Shown here: positions 45,713 through 57,632 of the stretch, in pieces
How positions within the stretch are numbered: the first letter of the stretch is position 1
Layout: every line of letters begins with the position of its first letter
DNA from: Cryptomeria japonica
Lineage: Eukaryota > Streptophyta > Pinopsida > Cupressales > Cupressaceae
DNA: 64,000 nucleotides
Assembly (NCBI RefSeq): GCF_030272615.1
Contig: NC_081413.1
Span: 446,132,538 to 446,196,537, forward strand
Reading direction: 5' to 3'
The notes under the pieces: generated by a model
Told to the model about the DNA's origin: nothing
The model's input: the letters and a program-made list of their open reading frames with translations, nothing else
Databases searched by the model: none
Position numbers and translations under genes: made by a program

Positions 45713-48700
45713 GAATTAATGTGCGAGCAATGTGTTTGTTCAAAGAATAGTTGATGTCTAGGAGATACCAGTTCTGAACTTGATTGATAATGAACTACAT
45801 GAAAGCAAGGTGTTTAGCTTGATTTGAAGCGATGAAGCTAAATGAAGTTTGATTAAAGCGATACCGATCCCGAACTTGATTGAACTTAGGAACGGTAGAA
45901 AACAAAAGATATCAAACTTGAACTTGATTGATCTAGACTCAGTGAGCGAAGATAAAAATTGATCTTGAACTTGATTGATCAAGATACGATGAGCGAAGAT
46001 AAACTGTCCAGCTTGATTCAATGTGATGAAACTGAACACCTGCTTAGATTGAGTGTGATCGAAGATAATCTTTAAACCCTTGATTGAGTTTAAATGAATA
46101 ATCATCTTGATGAAAAGCTATGAAATTGATTAACGTTAAGAGATTGATTTAGACAAAGACAAATATCAGCTTGATTTGAAGCGATAAAATGGATATGCCC
46201 CTAGCGATGAGGTCTTGTTAAATGTTTAGAAAAGATTAGCTTCTTGACTTGCAACAAATATTTTTGAAAGAAATTCTTGACTTTGAGGTCATGAGTATGC
46301 CCCCTCGGGAGTGAAATCAAAAGATAGAAAGGGTACACGATTATAGGCAATTGCTTTAGTGATGATGATGATTTGAGCACGAAAGTGATTCAGAGGAGTA
46401 AAATTGAGACTTAACGTTGATTGACGAGAAATTGAGCACAAATTGAAGAAGAGAATGAGCAGTTGATGAAAGCGCTAAGTGGTCAACATCATGAAATTTT
46501 GATGAGAATTGGCATCAGATTTTGATTTCGATCCCGAAAATGGACTCAGGACAACCGATTTATGGGCTCTTGATTTGATTTCATCGTACTTGTGTTGATT
46601 GATTATGAGATGTTGTTCTATATGCTTTATTCTATATGTATGCATATCTTTTCAGTATAGATGAATGAATGCAAATGGAATATGGGTGTTTATTTTTTTT
46701 CTTTTTATGCAAATAAATGAGGAGAATGAGTAACTAGTAATGCAAATGTTTATTTTTCTTCATGCAATAATATGAATGTAAATAAGTATAAAATGAAATG
46801 TATGGATCTATAGAAGATGCTCATGTATGCAACTAACATATCAATACACAAGTACTCGATTGGAGAAACGGTGATGAAAAAGAGACCACTTAGCTGAGAA
46901 ATGATGAAGCTTCCAACTCTCATTCAGAAGATAAAGAGAGCATTATTATTATACAAAAATCACTCTAAATTCACAAAATGCAAAATGAAATACAAAATGA
47001 GATGCACAATGAAATGCAACCTAAACCTAGTCACTAGATTTGGATTGCTTAATTTTCATCACTGAGCGTTTTACAAACATAGCAGGTAGATTAGAGTTCC
47101 TTTCTTTTCATGTGCAATATTAATTATCTTGTTCGCAATGACCCTTTTCTCATTCATATCCCTAGACAGATTTCCTAGGGACCTGGATTGCATGATAAAG
47201 AAATTCCATCAAAACTAACAAAGAAATGATGGTAACCTCCCCGTAGCATACAAATAAGTGGAGTCGAGGTATGTGTTGCGATTTAACCTTAATGTGAAGG
47301 CACTTATCAGAGACACCTAGTTGATTAGATGTTTTTAGATCATCAGAATCATTCCTACAAGTAGAAAACAAAGAAAATATTATGCCCCCAATCCGTGCTC
47401 CTCTTAGTCAAGATAGACTTCCTCGATTTACTTAGAGGGATAATAATTGAAAACCAATATAAAAGACAACATAGAAAGAAAATTTCATGCATATCTCGAA
47501 CAATTTAGTGATTGTTTTCAGTTTTGTTTTGCTTGTGTACTTAGTGATAAAACTCTTCAGTAGTCAGGAGATAGGTGACTGACTCAGAGTGGACAACTAG
47601 GTTTCACTGAGTAAAGTTGACTTGGTTGATACTGCTTAGGACATGTAATGTGCTCTGTTGATTAACCTAAGACTAGGACATTGATCAATTTCAAGCCATG
47701 AGGGTTCCAAAAGAACCGGGATGTCACGAAAGTGACTAAAAGATATGTACAAGCGAAATCAAAGATGCATCATTTGAGTACAAGAGATAAGACCAACCTA
47801 GACAAAATCCAACAGCCATACTGATCTATGTCATTGTTTTAATTTGTGTGATCATTGATAAGAATGTCTGGTTTCAAAGAGTAAGTACCCTGTATAAGAC
47901 CGATCTATCTGGTTTCAAGTGTACCCTTCCCTTTATAAGACATGTTAATGTTTGATAGAGTTTGATAAATAGATTAACAAGACATGAGATAAGTTTGATT
48001 CCAGACTTTGAGAGGTTGTCTATGGTTGATTTGGTTTGAAGGATAGTCTATGCTTTCTTGCTTCGATTTGTCAATTTTTTATTTATTTTGAGTTTTTTTA
48101 TTTTTAGGATTTTGTTAAGGACATTTTATGATTTGTAGGAGTTTGTTCAGGATATTTTATGTTTTTTAGGAGTTTGTTTAGGACATTTTATGATCTTTAT
48201 GATTTTGTTAAGGACATTTTATGATTTTTATGATTTTTTAATGTTTGCCCCTAGTGTCTAGCAAGGTAAAAGGGATTTTGAGTACATGAATGGATAAGAG
48301 AATGATGGTGGATGCTTTCAAGGACTATCTCACAATGTTAATCTAAGCATAGGGACCTGATATAGCAATGTAAACCAAGGATTTTAGCAATGTAATTCAA
48401 GGATATAGCGTAATGAAACCATATGGTCCAAAGAAGTGGCCATGTCAAGAGGTTTGTGGAAAACATGTTTTTGCATTTTGTCCATAGTGTTGATCAAGAT
48501 CAAGGAATAGATTTGGATAGGAGGTAGATATGACAAGAAAGATCAAAAGGGAGTAATGAAGGATGTAAGCAAGAAATGGAGAGGAGCTAAAGGGTCTAGA
48601 TCAAGTGTAATAGATAGGACACATGAAGCCTGCAAAGATCCTTAACCTTGTCAAGATCAAAGGTGGAAAAGGGATATGAATTTAGATATTGCGAATGAGG

Positions 48701-49080
48701 GATAATGGAGGAAGAAGGATAATAGAGGATGTACATGGATGGAACTTGCCCCCAGTTTAAATTTCAAAAGGATAATGAATTACGCATGATGCCTGTTTGC
48801 CAAGTTTTCATCATGGTACTTGCCCAAGGTGCCACAAGAAGTAGTTTTCACTTGTGGATGAAATTATTTCTCTTTACTTTTTTTTCTGATTTTTTTTTTT
48901 TACTTTTTCATCATTTTTTTCTTTTGGAAGATAATGGAGGCATGATAGGGGATGGAAGAAGGAACCCAACATCTCTCTACTTTGGATGGTACCCTTAGAA
49001 TATGAGTTGCAATAGACCATGGCTATGAAGGTATGCTCAAAGATGTTGCCAAGATAATGAAATGAAACTAGGGCAAGGAT
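45713..49080 (-). other. Gypsy-E 3' region
   Basis: No coding frame of note. Homologous in patches to Gypsy-A 29500-32490. It contains a 31-bp tandem repeat (48110-48233). The 48680-49080 stretch leads into the ORF stop. Confidence 0.6.
48110..48233. repeat. 31-bp tandem repeat, four units
   Basis: Units start at 48110, 48141, 48172 and 48203, each of the type TTTTGTTAAGGACATTTTATG plus a T-rich tail. A looser equivalent lies in Gypsy-A near 30700-30780 in the opposite orientation. Confidence 0.85.
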
Positions 49081-50487
49081 TTATGCAAAGGATTGGATAA
49101 GAGGGACAGAACGGTGAAAAAGAGGTGTTGGATAATGGAATGGACATTGGAATAATTGTATATGGATAGATGGAAATGTTGGAAAAATCAACATTGGAAC
49201 ACATCTTGAGGGATGGTGGACATATGGAAGAGAAGTGAATCTCAGATTTTGAGATTTGGATGGATGAAAGATTACAAATTTTGGGGCATAAGAGCCCAAA
49301 ATGGATGAAGGAGGTGATGGAGAAATATATTTGGAAGGTTTGGATGGAGGAACAACAATCTTGGATGCCAAGTTTGATTTTTCTTTAGACTTTTGTGCTT
49401 CAAGTAGCCGCTTAGGGATCCACATGGTTTTTGATTTTTCAGGCTTTTGTAGTTCCTTAGAGCGCATTGCTTGTACAAGTTCCTTAGGAACCCATATAAC
49501 TTTTGAATTTTCTTCTTTTTTTGTGGGACTTTGTGGCGTTTTGTATTTTTCTTTTTCTTTTTGGATCATATTTTTCTTTGTTTTGACATATCGATTAGAT
49601 GGGACATGTTGATCCTTGAATACATGTGGATTACTTGACTTATGACTTTTATGCTTGGCATCCAAATTTCTTGAAGGGAGATGCGTGGATAGATAGGAAT
49701 GATATGGAGGTCTTTTAGATGGATGGAAGGTACTCGAAGATGTGTTCCTTTGTTGATCTTACATAAGGGATGGAGGGATATAGGGACCTAAAATGGATGG
49801 AAGAGGTGAAGGGGAAGGCGTGTATTTGGATTTAACTAGAGAAATGTAGGATTTATGAGGGATAACAACATCTTGAGAAATTTCCCTGAGGCCATGACCT
49901 TTAACATTTTCTTTAATATGGAGGGGTTCTTTCTTTCGGAGATTTACTCCTTTGCCTTTATAAATATTTTGACTTGTAGGATACACTTTTCTTTGGAAAG
50001 AAGGAGCGAGTCCATTACGAGATAAAGGTGGAATGTAGGGAATGATAGGATCATGAAGTGAACATGGAGGATTATGATAAGGAGATGAAGAGATACTTTG
50101 ATCTTGACATGGAAGAGGACCATTGGATAGAGTAGGAAGGGTGTTTGACTCTTCATTTTGAATAGGATCGTTTGAAAAGGTGGAAGAGGCATCATGATCT
50201 TTCTTAGGAAGTGGATTAGGAATGGGATTTGGAAGGATTCTTTTCTCTTGAAATGGAAGTGAGTCATCTTGGAAGAAATGGAAAGGTATAAGGGGATCAT
50301 CATGGGATTCTAGTGAAATAGGATCTTTTTCAATCATTAGATGGGATTGAGGAGTTTTGGTGTCTTGATCTTGATTTATGATAGGACTTGTTTCTTCATT
50401 TTCCAGATTATCCTCTTGACATGGAGTCACTTCCAAGTAAGGGGTAGGATTGTGCATAGGCATAGGGTATTCTTGGAAGATATCCAT
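49081..50487 (-). pseudogene. Gypsy-E Pro/Ser-rich ORF of unknown function
   Basis: One minus-strand register of 469 codons with a single TAA at 49759-49761. The N-terminal half is rich in Pro, Ser, Asp and Gln (for example DPLIPFHFFQDDSLPFQEK). The C-terminal half is basic and has internal repeats: VIWVPKELVQA and TMWIPKRLLEAQ are about 30 residues apart, and SPSPLPSILGPYIP recurs as SPSPPSSILGSYAP. No transmembrane segment or catalytic motif is seen. It takes the place of pol, right after the gag knuckle. It may be a gag-derived tail or an element-specific protein; not recognised. The low stop density compared with neighbours suggests past selection or youth. Confidence 0.55.
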
Positions 50488-51361
50488 ATTTTGGCATGAT
50501 GGGGAAGCATTTTGAGTGAGGACTCTCTGGAGTGGGTAGGTTTGGAATTGAAGTGTATGATGGCATAGGATTTGGGATTTTTAAATCTTTAGAGGAACTT
50601 GTATTAGTATTGAGATTAACTTGGATTTCCATAGGAGATAGCCCTTGAAGGTAAACATGAGAAGTTTCATTGTTTGAAGGAGATGAAGACATCATGGAAG
50701 GGATGGAGGCTAGATATGGAGCCTTGCTAGACATTGGTTCATGATTTTGATCATGCTTAGAAATAGTTCCTTCTTTTCCTTTAGGTGAGCCATTAGGATC
50801 TTCAATTTCATTGACACAATTATCAATGAGATCTTGAATCTTATGTTTTAATTCCACTCACATTGAAGTCTTATGTTTGTTATGCCTATGATATGCATAG
50901 TAACTACTCAAAACTGCACATCCCATGTGGTCTTTTTAGGCAATATGAACAGATTGTTCTTAAGAAGCTCTTCCAAAGCTGACTCAATAGATTGCCCCAA
51001 AGGTGTAAACTATCTATCTAGGGAATATATGTCTTTTTGTCTTGGTGAAGGTGTTTTGTGATCTTGTATGAGATTTGGTATTTGATTCTCAATTATTTGT
51101 TGGTATTTGATTGTCAAATCACATAATCGTATAATGCATTTATTTTTTAAATGGAGTCATTGATTTATTTTGTTGGATTTTCATGTCATATATTTCTTCC
51201 TTGATATATTGAAGCATTTGAGCCAAGGTAGCCATGGGAATTGGAGCTAAGGTAGCCATGGGATTCTTACTTTTGTCAGAATTTAGAAGAGATTCTAGTT
51301 TGAACAGGCATTTACAATCGACGACATTGAGAGCTAGATGTGTTGCAGAAGTCAAGATCAA
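50408..51361 (-). pseudogene. Gypsy-E gag stub
   Basis: 51361-51140 encodes a short N-terminal-like peptide (IPMATLAQMLQYIKEEIYDMK). From about 50950 the minus strand reads a decayed knuckle, YYAYHRHNKHKTSM, in which Cys positions are lost, then VELKHKIQDLID, matching Gypsy-A gag (MKLKHEIQDLID). The capsid core between them is missing. The ORF 50857-50408 continues in a Ser/Pro-rich tail that overlaps the next ORF in another frame. Confidence 0.6.
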
Positions 51362-53347
51362 ATTGTAGCTAGTTATTCATTTAACGTAGTGATTGAGGGA
51401 AGTAACTAAGATCTGGTTTGGTTTTAGGAATGATCTATCAATTGTAAGATGTTATCTAAGTTAACTTAGGTTTGATAAGATGTTATTTGAACTAGCTGAG
51501 AGATGATCAACAAAATCATGCAACACAACGACAGGGGTACACTATCAAGGTTGTTTATGCTTAGGAGGACAATGACCAATTTTATGCTCGTTGTAGACTG
51601 ATCTGGGCAATTTTGACTATTTTGACTGACAAGATAAGGAATTAATATGATAGAGGATTGGACAGAGACAAGATTCTGATAGACAGAGTTTCAATGACTG
51701 ACAAAGAGCAATTTTTGATAAGGACTTTAAGTTTTTGATGACTAACACGGACTAGTTTTGGACTAGAACAAAGTTTTGATCACTGAGCTGTTGATTTGTT
51801 TGATTTGTTTTCTCTAGTTTTAGTATTTCAGTTTTAATTTTAGGAATGAAAACACAAAAAACACGCAAGATATATAATACTCAATCACAACACACTAACC
51901 CTACAGAAGTTGGCTTAGAGAAGAAAACCTTTGCTTGCTGACTTAGGTACACACCCAATAGCTAATTAGAATATGGCTATTGAGTCTCACGCAATGGATT
52001 CTCAACACCGTATTAGCCAACTTCAAATGCTAATGGGGGCACGATATAGCAAGTGTCTTGGGAGTGTTACTATCTCTCTTGCACAAAGATTATCCCCCTT
52101 TTGGAGGTGAACCGAGTAGATTCTATCTTATAGTTCTTAGTCAGGAATTCCATTTGAAATTACCCCTTGAATTCACACAAGCATGATTGAGGCCTATAGT
52201 CTGACAAGGTACCAAAACAAGTTGTAGTCACATAAACGTGACTGAGACCGCGAGGCCCTACAAAATACTTTATATGAGAGATCTCAAAGAGAAAACTCAA
52301 ATAATCCCATCCTCTGAGACTTTAATCACTAGAGGCCTATTTATTATAGTGAGTTGGAATGCTCAGGTCTAGTTGTACTCACTTGGGTCATTCTCGTAGG
52401 GTGATTACTTTTTCCCACTATGACAAGCCCGCTAAAGGTACACAAATCTCAAAACTTAGAAAAAAGCTTCGAGGGTCTAGATTTCTGGTTGTCTGTAAAA
52501 GACAAGAGAATACTCTCCTACCTCTCAGATTTTTTTGAAAACATGAAAGACAGATTTGTTATTTAACCAAATAGAAATTGTAGTTCCTAAGAAAATACTA
52601 AATGAATACACAATGTTTAGTCGATTCTCCTTAGGCAACCTGGAAAACCAATATGTCAGTAGTCATTTTCTTCTTGATTCTTTGGCAGGCATATGTTTGA
52701 TTGATAGATTCTTTGACAAGCATCCTACAAACATTAAAAGCCCAAAATTAGTTTCCAAAATAATATATAAAAAAATCATGAAAAGAAAATTATAGCATGC
52801 AAATTGTAAATTAAACTAATCTAACAAGAATTTCCATTTTTTATGACTATCCTAGTTATGACAGTTTTGATAGTACTGCACTCTATCATTTATATCTTTT
52901 CAACTAGATCTAATTTAGAAAATATCTCCAATGGAAATGTGGAACACATTGTTTTATAGAACATATTAAAATTTTGTTTAGATCCAACAGTTCAATAAAA
53001 AGTTATTCTCTCCTAACAAAGACCATTTTTTACTGTCACGGAAGAATAAGTAAAATGATAGTACTACACTATGTCAAAAATAACTTTCAAACCCGACGTA
53101 TTTAGGAAAATCTCTTCAGTGAAAATGTACACAACTTGGTTTTAAACAACATATCAAAAATTAGATTAGATCCAAAGGTTCAATAAAAAGTTATGACTTC
53201 CACACCAATACCCTTTTTGACTGTCACAAAAAAAGAAGCAAAAAGAAAAAATTTTATTTGCAAATTTAACACATGTTTATTAGTTATAAAAACCAAACAT
53301 TAAATTTGTTCAAGAAACATTACAAATCTTGTAGTCGTGGGTTCGAT
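51362..53347 (-). other. Gypsy-E leader
   Basis: Homologous to the Gypsy-A leader (for example 51960-52200 against 4480-4740), non-coding. Confidence 0.65.
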
Positions 53348-53364
53348 CCTCATAGTGGGTGCCA
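53348..53364 (-). other. Gypsy-E primer binding site
   Basis: Minus TGGCACCCACTATGAGG, six bases from the 5' LTR; differs from Gypsy-A by one G to A change in the compared part. Confidence 0.78.
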
Positions 53365-53370
53365 AAAAAG

Positions 53371-54500
53371 TGTGTGTGAAAAGTGCACCTGTATCTGTAT
53401 CTAGAATACACAACACTTCAATTAAGTCATTAGATGCATGGTTAGTAAATCAATAATAAATGAACAATAAACCATTACAAAGCAACCCATTGCCTTCTAG
53501 TAGATCTGATTTTAGATTGCTCTCAGATTGCTAAGCTATCCAGTGACTAGACAACACCTAAATGAAGGATTTTTAAATCTATATGAGGAAGAATTTAAGC
53601 TAGATGCATGCAAGATTTATCTAACATGATTTAAGCAATATATGAATATTTAAGCTAAATGATTTAAGAAATATGGAGTAACTAATATGCAATATCCCAA
53701 TGCAAATTCTCAATGAACCTAGAGTAAAAACAACATAATAACAATATATTCTCCAGCATCTCTGAATGAGAGATGAGAGCCTGAATTTATAGAAAATTTA
53801 GAAGGAAACCAAAGGCTGAGATCAAATGATGATGAGCGGTCAAGATTTTCCAAGAGGAAGCACAATCCAGGTGAATTGATGTGATTGGATGCTTTTCTCG
53901 GTTTTAAAGGAAATTGAACTAAAATTAAGATAAAGTCAAGAAAAAACTGATTTATTCTCTCTTTCATTCAATTTTAATATTTAATAATTTTAATTGCTTT
54001 CTTTGAGATTATTTATCAATTTTTAATTTGTTTTTCAAGATTATCTCCAATTGATTTCTTTTCTCAATTTTTAATTCTTTTTTTGTCAATTAATTCCTTT
54101 TTTGATTTGTTTCCTTTTTTGAAGATTTGTGCTCATAATTTCCAATTCCTCTTTCTTGATTTGTTTCCTTTTTTGAATATTTATGGTAATTTTTATTTAT
54201 TTTTCAAATTAATTCCTCTTTTTTGATGATTTAATGGCAAATTGATTTATTTCATTAAATATGAAAAATATATTTAATTAAAATAAATAAGATAATTGTT
54301 TAAAATGATTTACTTGGAATGATCAATTAATTAAATAAATATTTAATTAATATTGAGTGATTAATTTTTCCATATGACATTGATGATTTTAGAAATTAAT
54401 TGTGTGCTCAAGATTTATTTAATTGCCTTTTATTAGGACCTTGGTGACATTGTCAAGATTAAGGGCCCATGGTTTAGATGACCATTTTTAGGGTATTACA
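53371..54500 (-). repeat. Gypsy-E 5' LTR
   Basis: 1,130 bp direct repeat of 44605-45699; the extra length is an insertion in the AT-rich part near 54120-54180. Confidence 0.9.
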
Positions 54501-54739
54501 CACATAAGCATACATCCTACATCATTAACATGTTAGCACATATGCATCACCACAATCATAAACCAAAAAATCATCAATCATCCATAGTAAAATCCATACA
54601 TATTCCATAATAAAAAGTAAATATGCATGCCACTGCCAAATTTGTGATGTGTGTGTGTGTGTGTGTCCAATAGTAGTACAATGATAAGCTTCGAAGGGTC
54701 AAAATGTCATACTTGAACATGGAAGCACTAGCTTGTGCT
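54501..54739. other. Target region right of Gypsy-E, with short (TG)n
   Basis: Contains TSD CACAT and a (TG)9 run near 54648. The ACATGTTAG block at about 54526 echoes one at about 44586 on the other side of Gypsy-E, suggesting a small tandem repeat in the target. No gene. Confidence 0.5.
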
Positions 54740-56935
54740 CTTTATATCTCCTACACCTCCTGAGGGCTCTGCTGGTGGTGGTTAGGGAGCTCTCATGCCT
54801 ACAAACTCTCTTGATGACTACGTCTGTGTCCATGTCTTCTTGGACTATGTATTCTCAACATAGGTAATATCTCTCTGGTCCTTATGCACTGCTCTCTCAT
54901 ATAGGCTCTTGTACTATTGTGGCTCCTGTAGGGACCTATCTGAAGCCCTCCATACATCCATCACCTCAGTGAATAGTGTCATCTGCTATCTAGGATCTAT
55001 TGCCCGTCTCACCGCATTCCTCTCCCCCTGAAGCCTCATTTCCTCTACCTTTTCCCTACTAAGATTGGTCCTTAGAGTATCAATCTCCTCGTCCATCCAT
55101 CACATCTCCTCTCCCATCTGTCCAATAGCTCTCCCACTCTTGGATGCCTCTAGAAACTCTAAGGTAGTCTCTGCCTCTGTCCTAAAACTATCTCACTCTG
55201 AGATAGTATCCTCCAAGTCCTTGCAAAGAGATTCCCCCTCCTCCATCACCAAGACAAACTCTCCCTCTAGGCTATCTACGCTAGACCTCTCCTTATCAGC
55301 CTTTTGCCTCTTAGCCACCAACTGATCCTGTAAACTCTATGCCTTGGACCTCTTTGTGTCCCTCTCAAAAATGGCCTAATCCAAAATAGCCTGAGCTACC
55401 TACGTAGTTTCCTACTCCCCCTCCTATCCTCCTCTACAAGGATGTCCATCAACTCTGCTCCTCCTACCTTCTCCTCTTAGTGGGGTACGCCTATCTACCT
55501 TGTCTGTGCCTAAACCTATAAAGGTAGCTCTACACATGGTACCTATCTCCTCCTACCTACCCTTCACACCTATGGCCAAACCCTATCTCCTCCTGTAGCC
55601 TCCCTCTCTCTAGCTTTGTCTCCCTCTCCCCCCACTATGTCATTAATGGAGGGTGCAAGCTCATCCTCCTCCAACATCCCTAGCTTGCTGAGTTGAACTA
55701 GCCTATGAGCCTCCCACCATGCACTATAAGCCCCTATACATCTAGCATTACCTTTCTTTGGCCTATCATCCTAGACCACAATCACTTCCCATGTCCAACT
55801 AAGGCACAAATTGAACGGTCCAATAATATCCTCCTAGGTGGCCATCTCCTTGGTAATCCATGGGTATGTCCACTTGTGGTCCATTATATCTGCCACTACC
55901 TAAACTACCTCATCACCTAATGCAGAAGATATTGATCTATAATGTGAACTATCCTACTGAACAACCAACACTCACTTTGTACCCAATTTAGCATGTAGTC
56001 CCTCCACCATTGCTCACAATTTTGGAAGGGTGCAATGTAAAATCTACCATCTCATCAAAAAACCATCTTTGGAACTACATAGTGTCTACTCATGTATAAT
56101 GCAATACACCCTTGTACTTTTCCACATAAGGATATCTAATCCACCAATCTTGTGCTCAAATTGGTCATGTGACTGCAATATACTCTAGTGCCCATACATG
56201 TAGGAGTGTCACAATAGTCCCAAGGTTTTTATAACCTCAGTATATGCACATATGCATATCATGGTATAGCTGGCCCAATATGGATGCACCCCACACATAC
56301 TACACTCCATCCTCAATCATATAATATAAGCATCTGCTCCAATCGATAGAGAAACTATGCCCACTCAGGTCTGGCATCATCCTCCCACTAATTAATATAC
56401 AAATGAATAGGACTAGTTGTGGGATCCCTTGTCACCACTCCATCTCTCTCCGCGGGGTCATCCATGTGTGATCCATCAAAAGATTGTCTATGAGGAACAA
56501 TCTCCGAAGATAGTCCTTTTTGTGCTCTAGGTGTTACTCTAGAATCACCCCTCTAAATGACACCTTCAGGATCCACCACACATCAAGAAGAGTGATGGAG
56601 GCCCCACTTGTAGGTAGATGGAATGTACATGTATCACTATTCCATCTCTCCACTAGCATGACAATTATAGCCACATGACAGTGAATCCATGACCAATGTG
56701 CATTGCACCCTAATCCTAATGAGGCTAATACAACCTGCTCAGTGCAATCTATCTACTTTTACAATGCTATTGTGGGAGGCCAATGCTCCCGTGACACCAA
56801 ATTCATCTATATCCTCCTGCATTCAAGTAAAACACATTAGTCCTCCTTTCTACCTCATTCTAGCCTACTTTTGTCCCCAGGGCATCTTTTTGACACCATG
56901 CGACCCCCCCTTTTTCCTTTTCTTTTCCCCATTGT
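54740..56935 (-). pseudogene. Degenerate plant-mobile-domain (PMD) gene with coiled coil
   Basis: Reading on the minus strand, a possible start (MGKRKGKRGG) lies near 56931. At about 56640-56530 it reads ERWNSDTCTFHLP then ASITLLDV, close to the PMD signature ERWRPETHTFHLP...TLQDV. At about 56285-56080 it reads GQLYHDMHMC, LGTIVTLLHVWALEYIAVT and PYVEKYKGV, the second PMD half. About 55740-55640 gives AWWEAHRLVQLSKLGML. The rest (55330-54930) is a charged, coiled-coil-like tail (RQKADKERSSVDSLEGEF). Stops and shifts are scattered, but motif order is kept. PMD proteins occur as plant genes (MAIN family) and inside transposons; here the flanking PBS and LTR suggest a Gypsy carrier. Confidence 0.65.
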
Positions 56936-57139
56936 CCTTCTAAGTGTAGACGTCATTTCTCCTTAGGCAGAGACGTTAAAACCATGGCTTGTGCATTGAT
57001 CCATAAGGCAGATACATCGTTAGAAAATCTGCCCTTCTTTTCCCTTTTTCCCATAGTGGAGACATTGATCTATTGATCAAAATTCTACGTACACAATGTC
57101 TAATTTGGATGGATGGGGATCACCTACGTAGGGCTTGAT

Positions 57140-57156
57140 CCCCTACATAGACACCA
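57140..57156 (-). other. Primer-binding-site-like sequence of Gypsy-G
   Basis: Minus TGGTGTCTATGTAGGGG, four bases from an ATCACA LTR end at 57161. It resembles a plant Gypsy PBS and is in the same direction as the PMD frame. Confidence 0.45.
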
Positions 57157-57160
57157 AAAT

Positions 57161-57598
57161 TGTGATCGATTTCTGTACCCTGCTAACTTTTCCCATCATT
57201 TATTACCCCCTAATAAATGCTATTCTACTAAATGTTGAAATCAAAGTTGAGGTACATACCGGTGGGCCATACTCAGTCGGTCATTGGAACCTCCAGAATC
57301 TCTCGACATGATGCTCATGGTGAGGAATGCGGGCTATAACTCCTAGTTGCTCTACTCTCTAGGATCTTTGAACTACGTATGTGAAAATGACCCCTCCTTG
57401 GGCCCCATGTGGCTTATATAGGGCCTCTCTTCACTCTCTTTCTCATATGTTCTCCACTCCCATACCCTACTTTTTCTTTCAAAATTCTTCTCCTCTTCTC
57501 TTCTTCTTTCTTGTCATTATTTTGTTCTTTTTTGAGAATTTTTCAAAAATTTTTTTAAAAAATTCCAATTAAATTCTTGAGGGGGAATGTACCACCCA
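57161..57598 (-). repeat. Probable Gypsy-G 5' LTR
   Basis: 438 bp with TG...CA ends in plus text (TGTGATCG to CCACCCA), a minus-strand TATA box (57413-57420) and the PBS-like sequence beyond its end. No second copy is in the window, so limits are inferred. It ends 34 bp before Copia-C. Confidence 0.45.
57413..57420 (-). promoter_or_regulatory. TATA box of Gypsy-G LTR
   Basis: Minus TATATAAG about 180 bp inside the proposed LTR, in the direction of the PMD reading frame. Confidence 0.45.
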
Positions 57599-57632
57599 TG
57601 ACTTCACGCTGGGGCATCTTTTTATATGTTTT

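Larger units (their letters stand above)
44605..54500 (-). mobile_element. Gypsy-E: non-autonomous relative of Gypsy-A
   Basis: Perfect TSD CACAT at 44600-44604 and 54501-54505. LTRs at 44605-45699 and 53371-54500 are homologous to the Gypsy-A LTRs, the PBS is the same (TGGCACCCACTATGAGG), the PPT is the same, and the leader and 3' region are similar. The inner 7.7 kb has no RT, RNase H or integrase; it holds a gag stub and a Pro/Ser-rich ORF. This is the layout of a non-autonomous element using the enzymes of an A-type partner; that dependence is inferred from shared cis signals. Confidence 0.88.

Noticed and set aside
55065-56943. Plus-strand ORFs over the PMD region
   Set aside because: They are antisense shadows of the minus-strand PMD/coiled-coil frame, where recognisable motifs occur in order.
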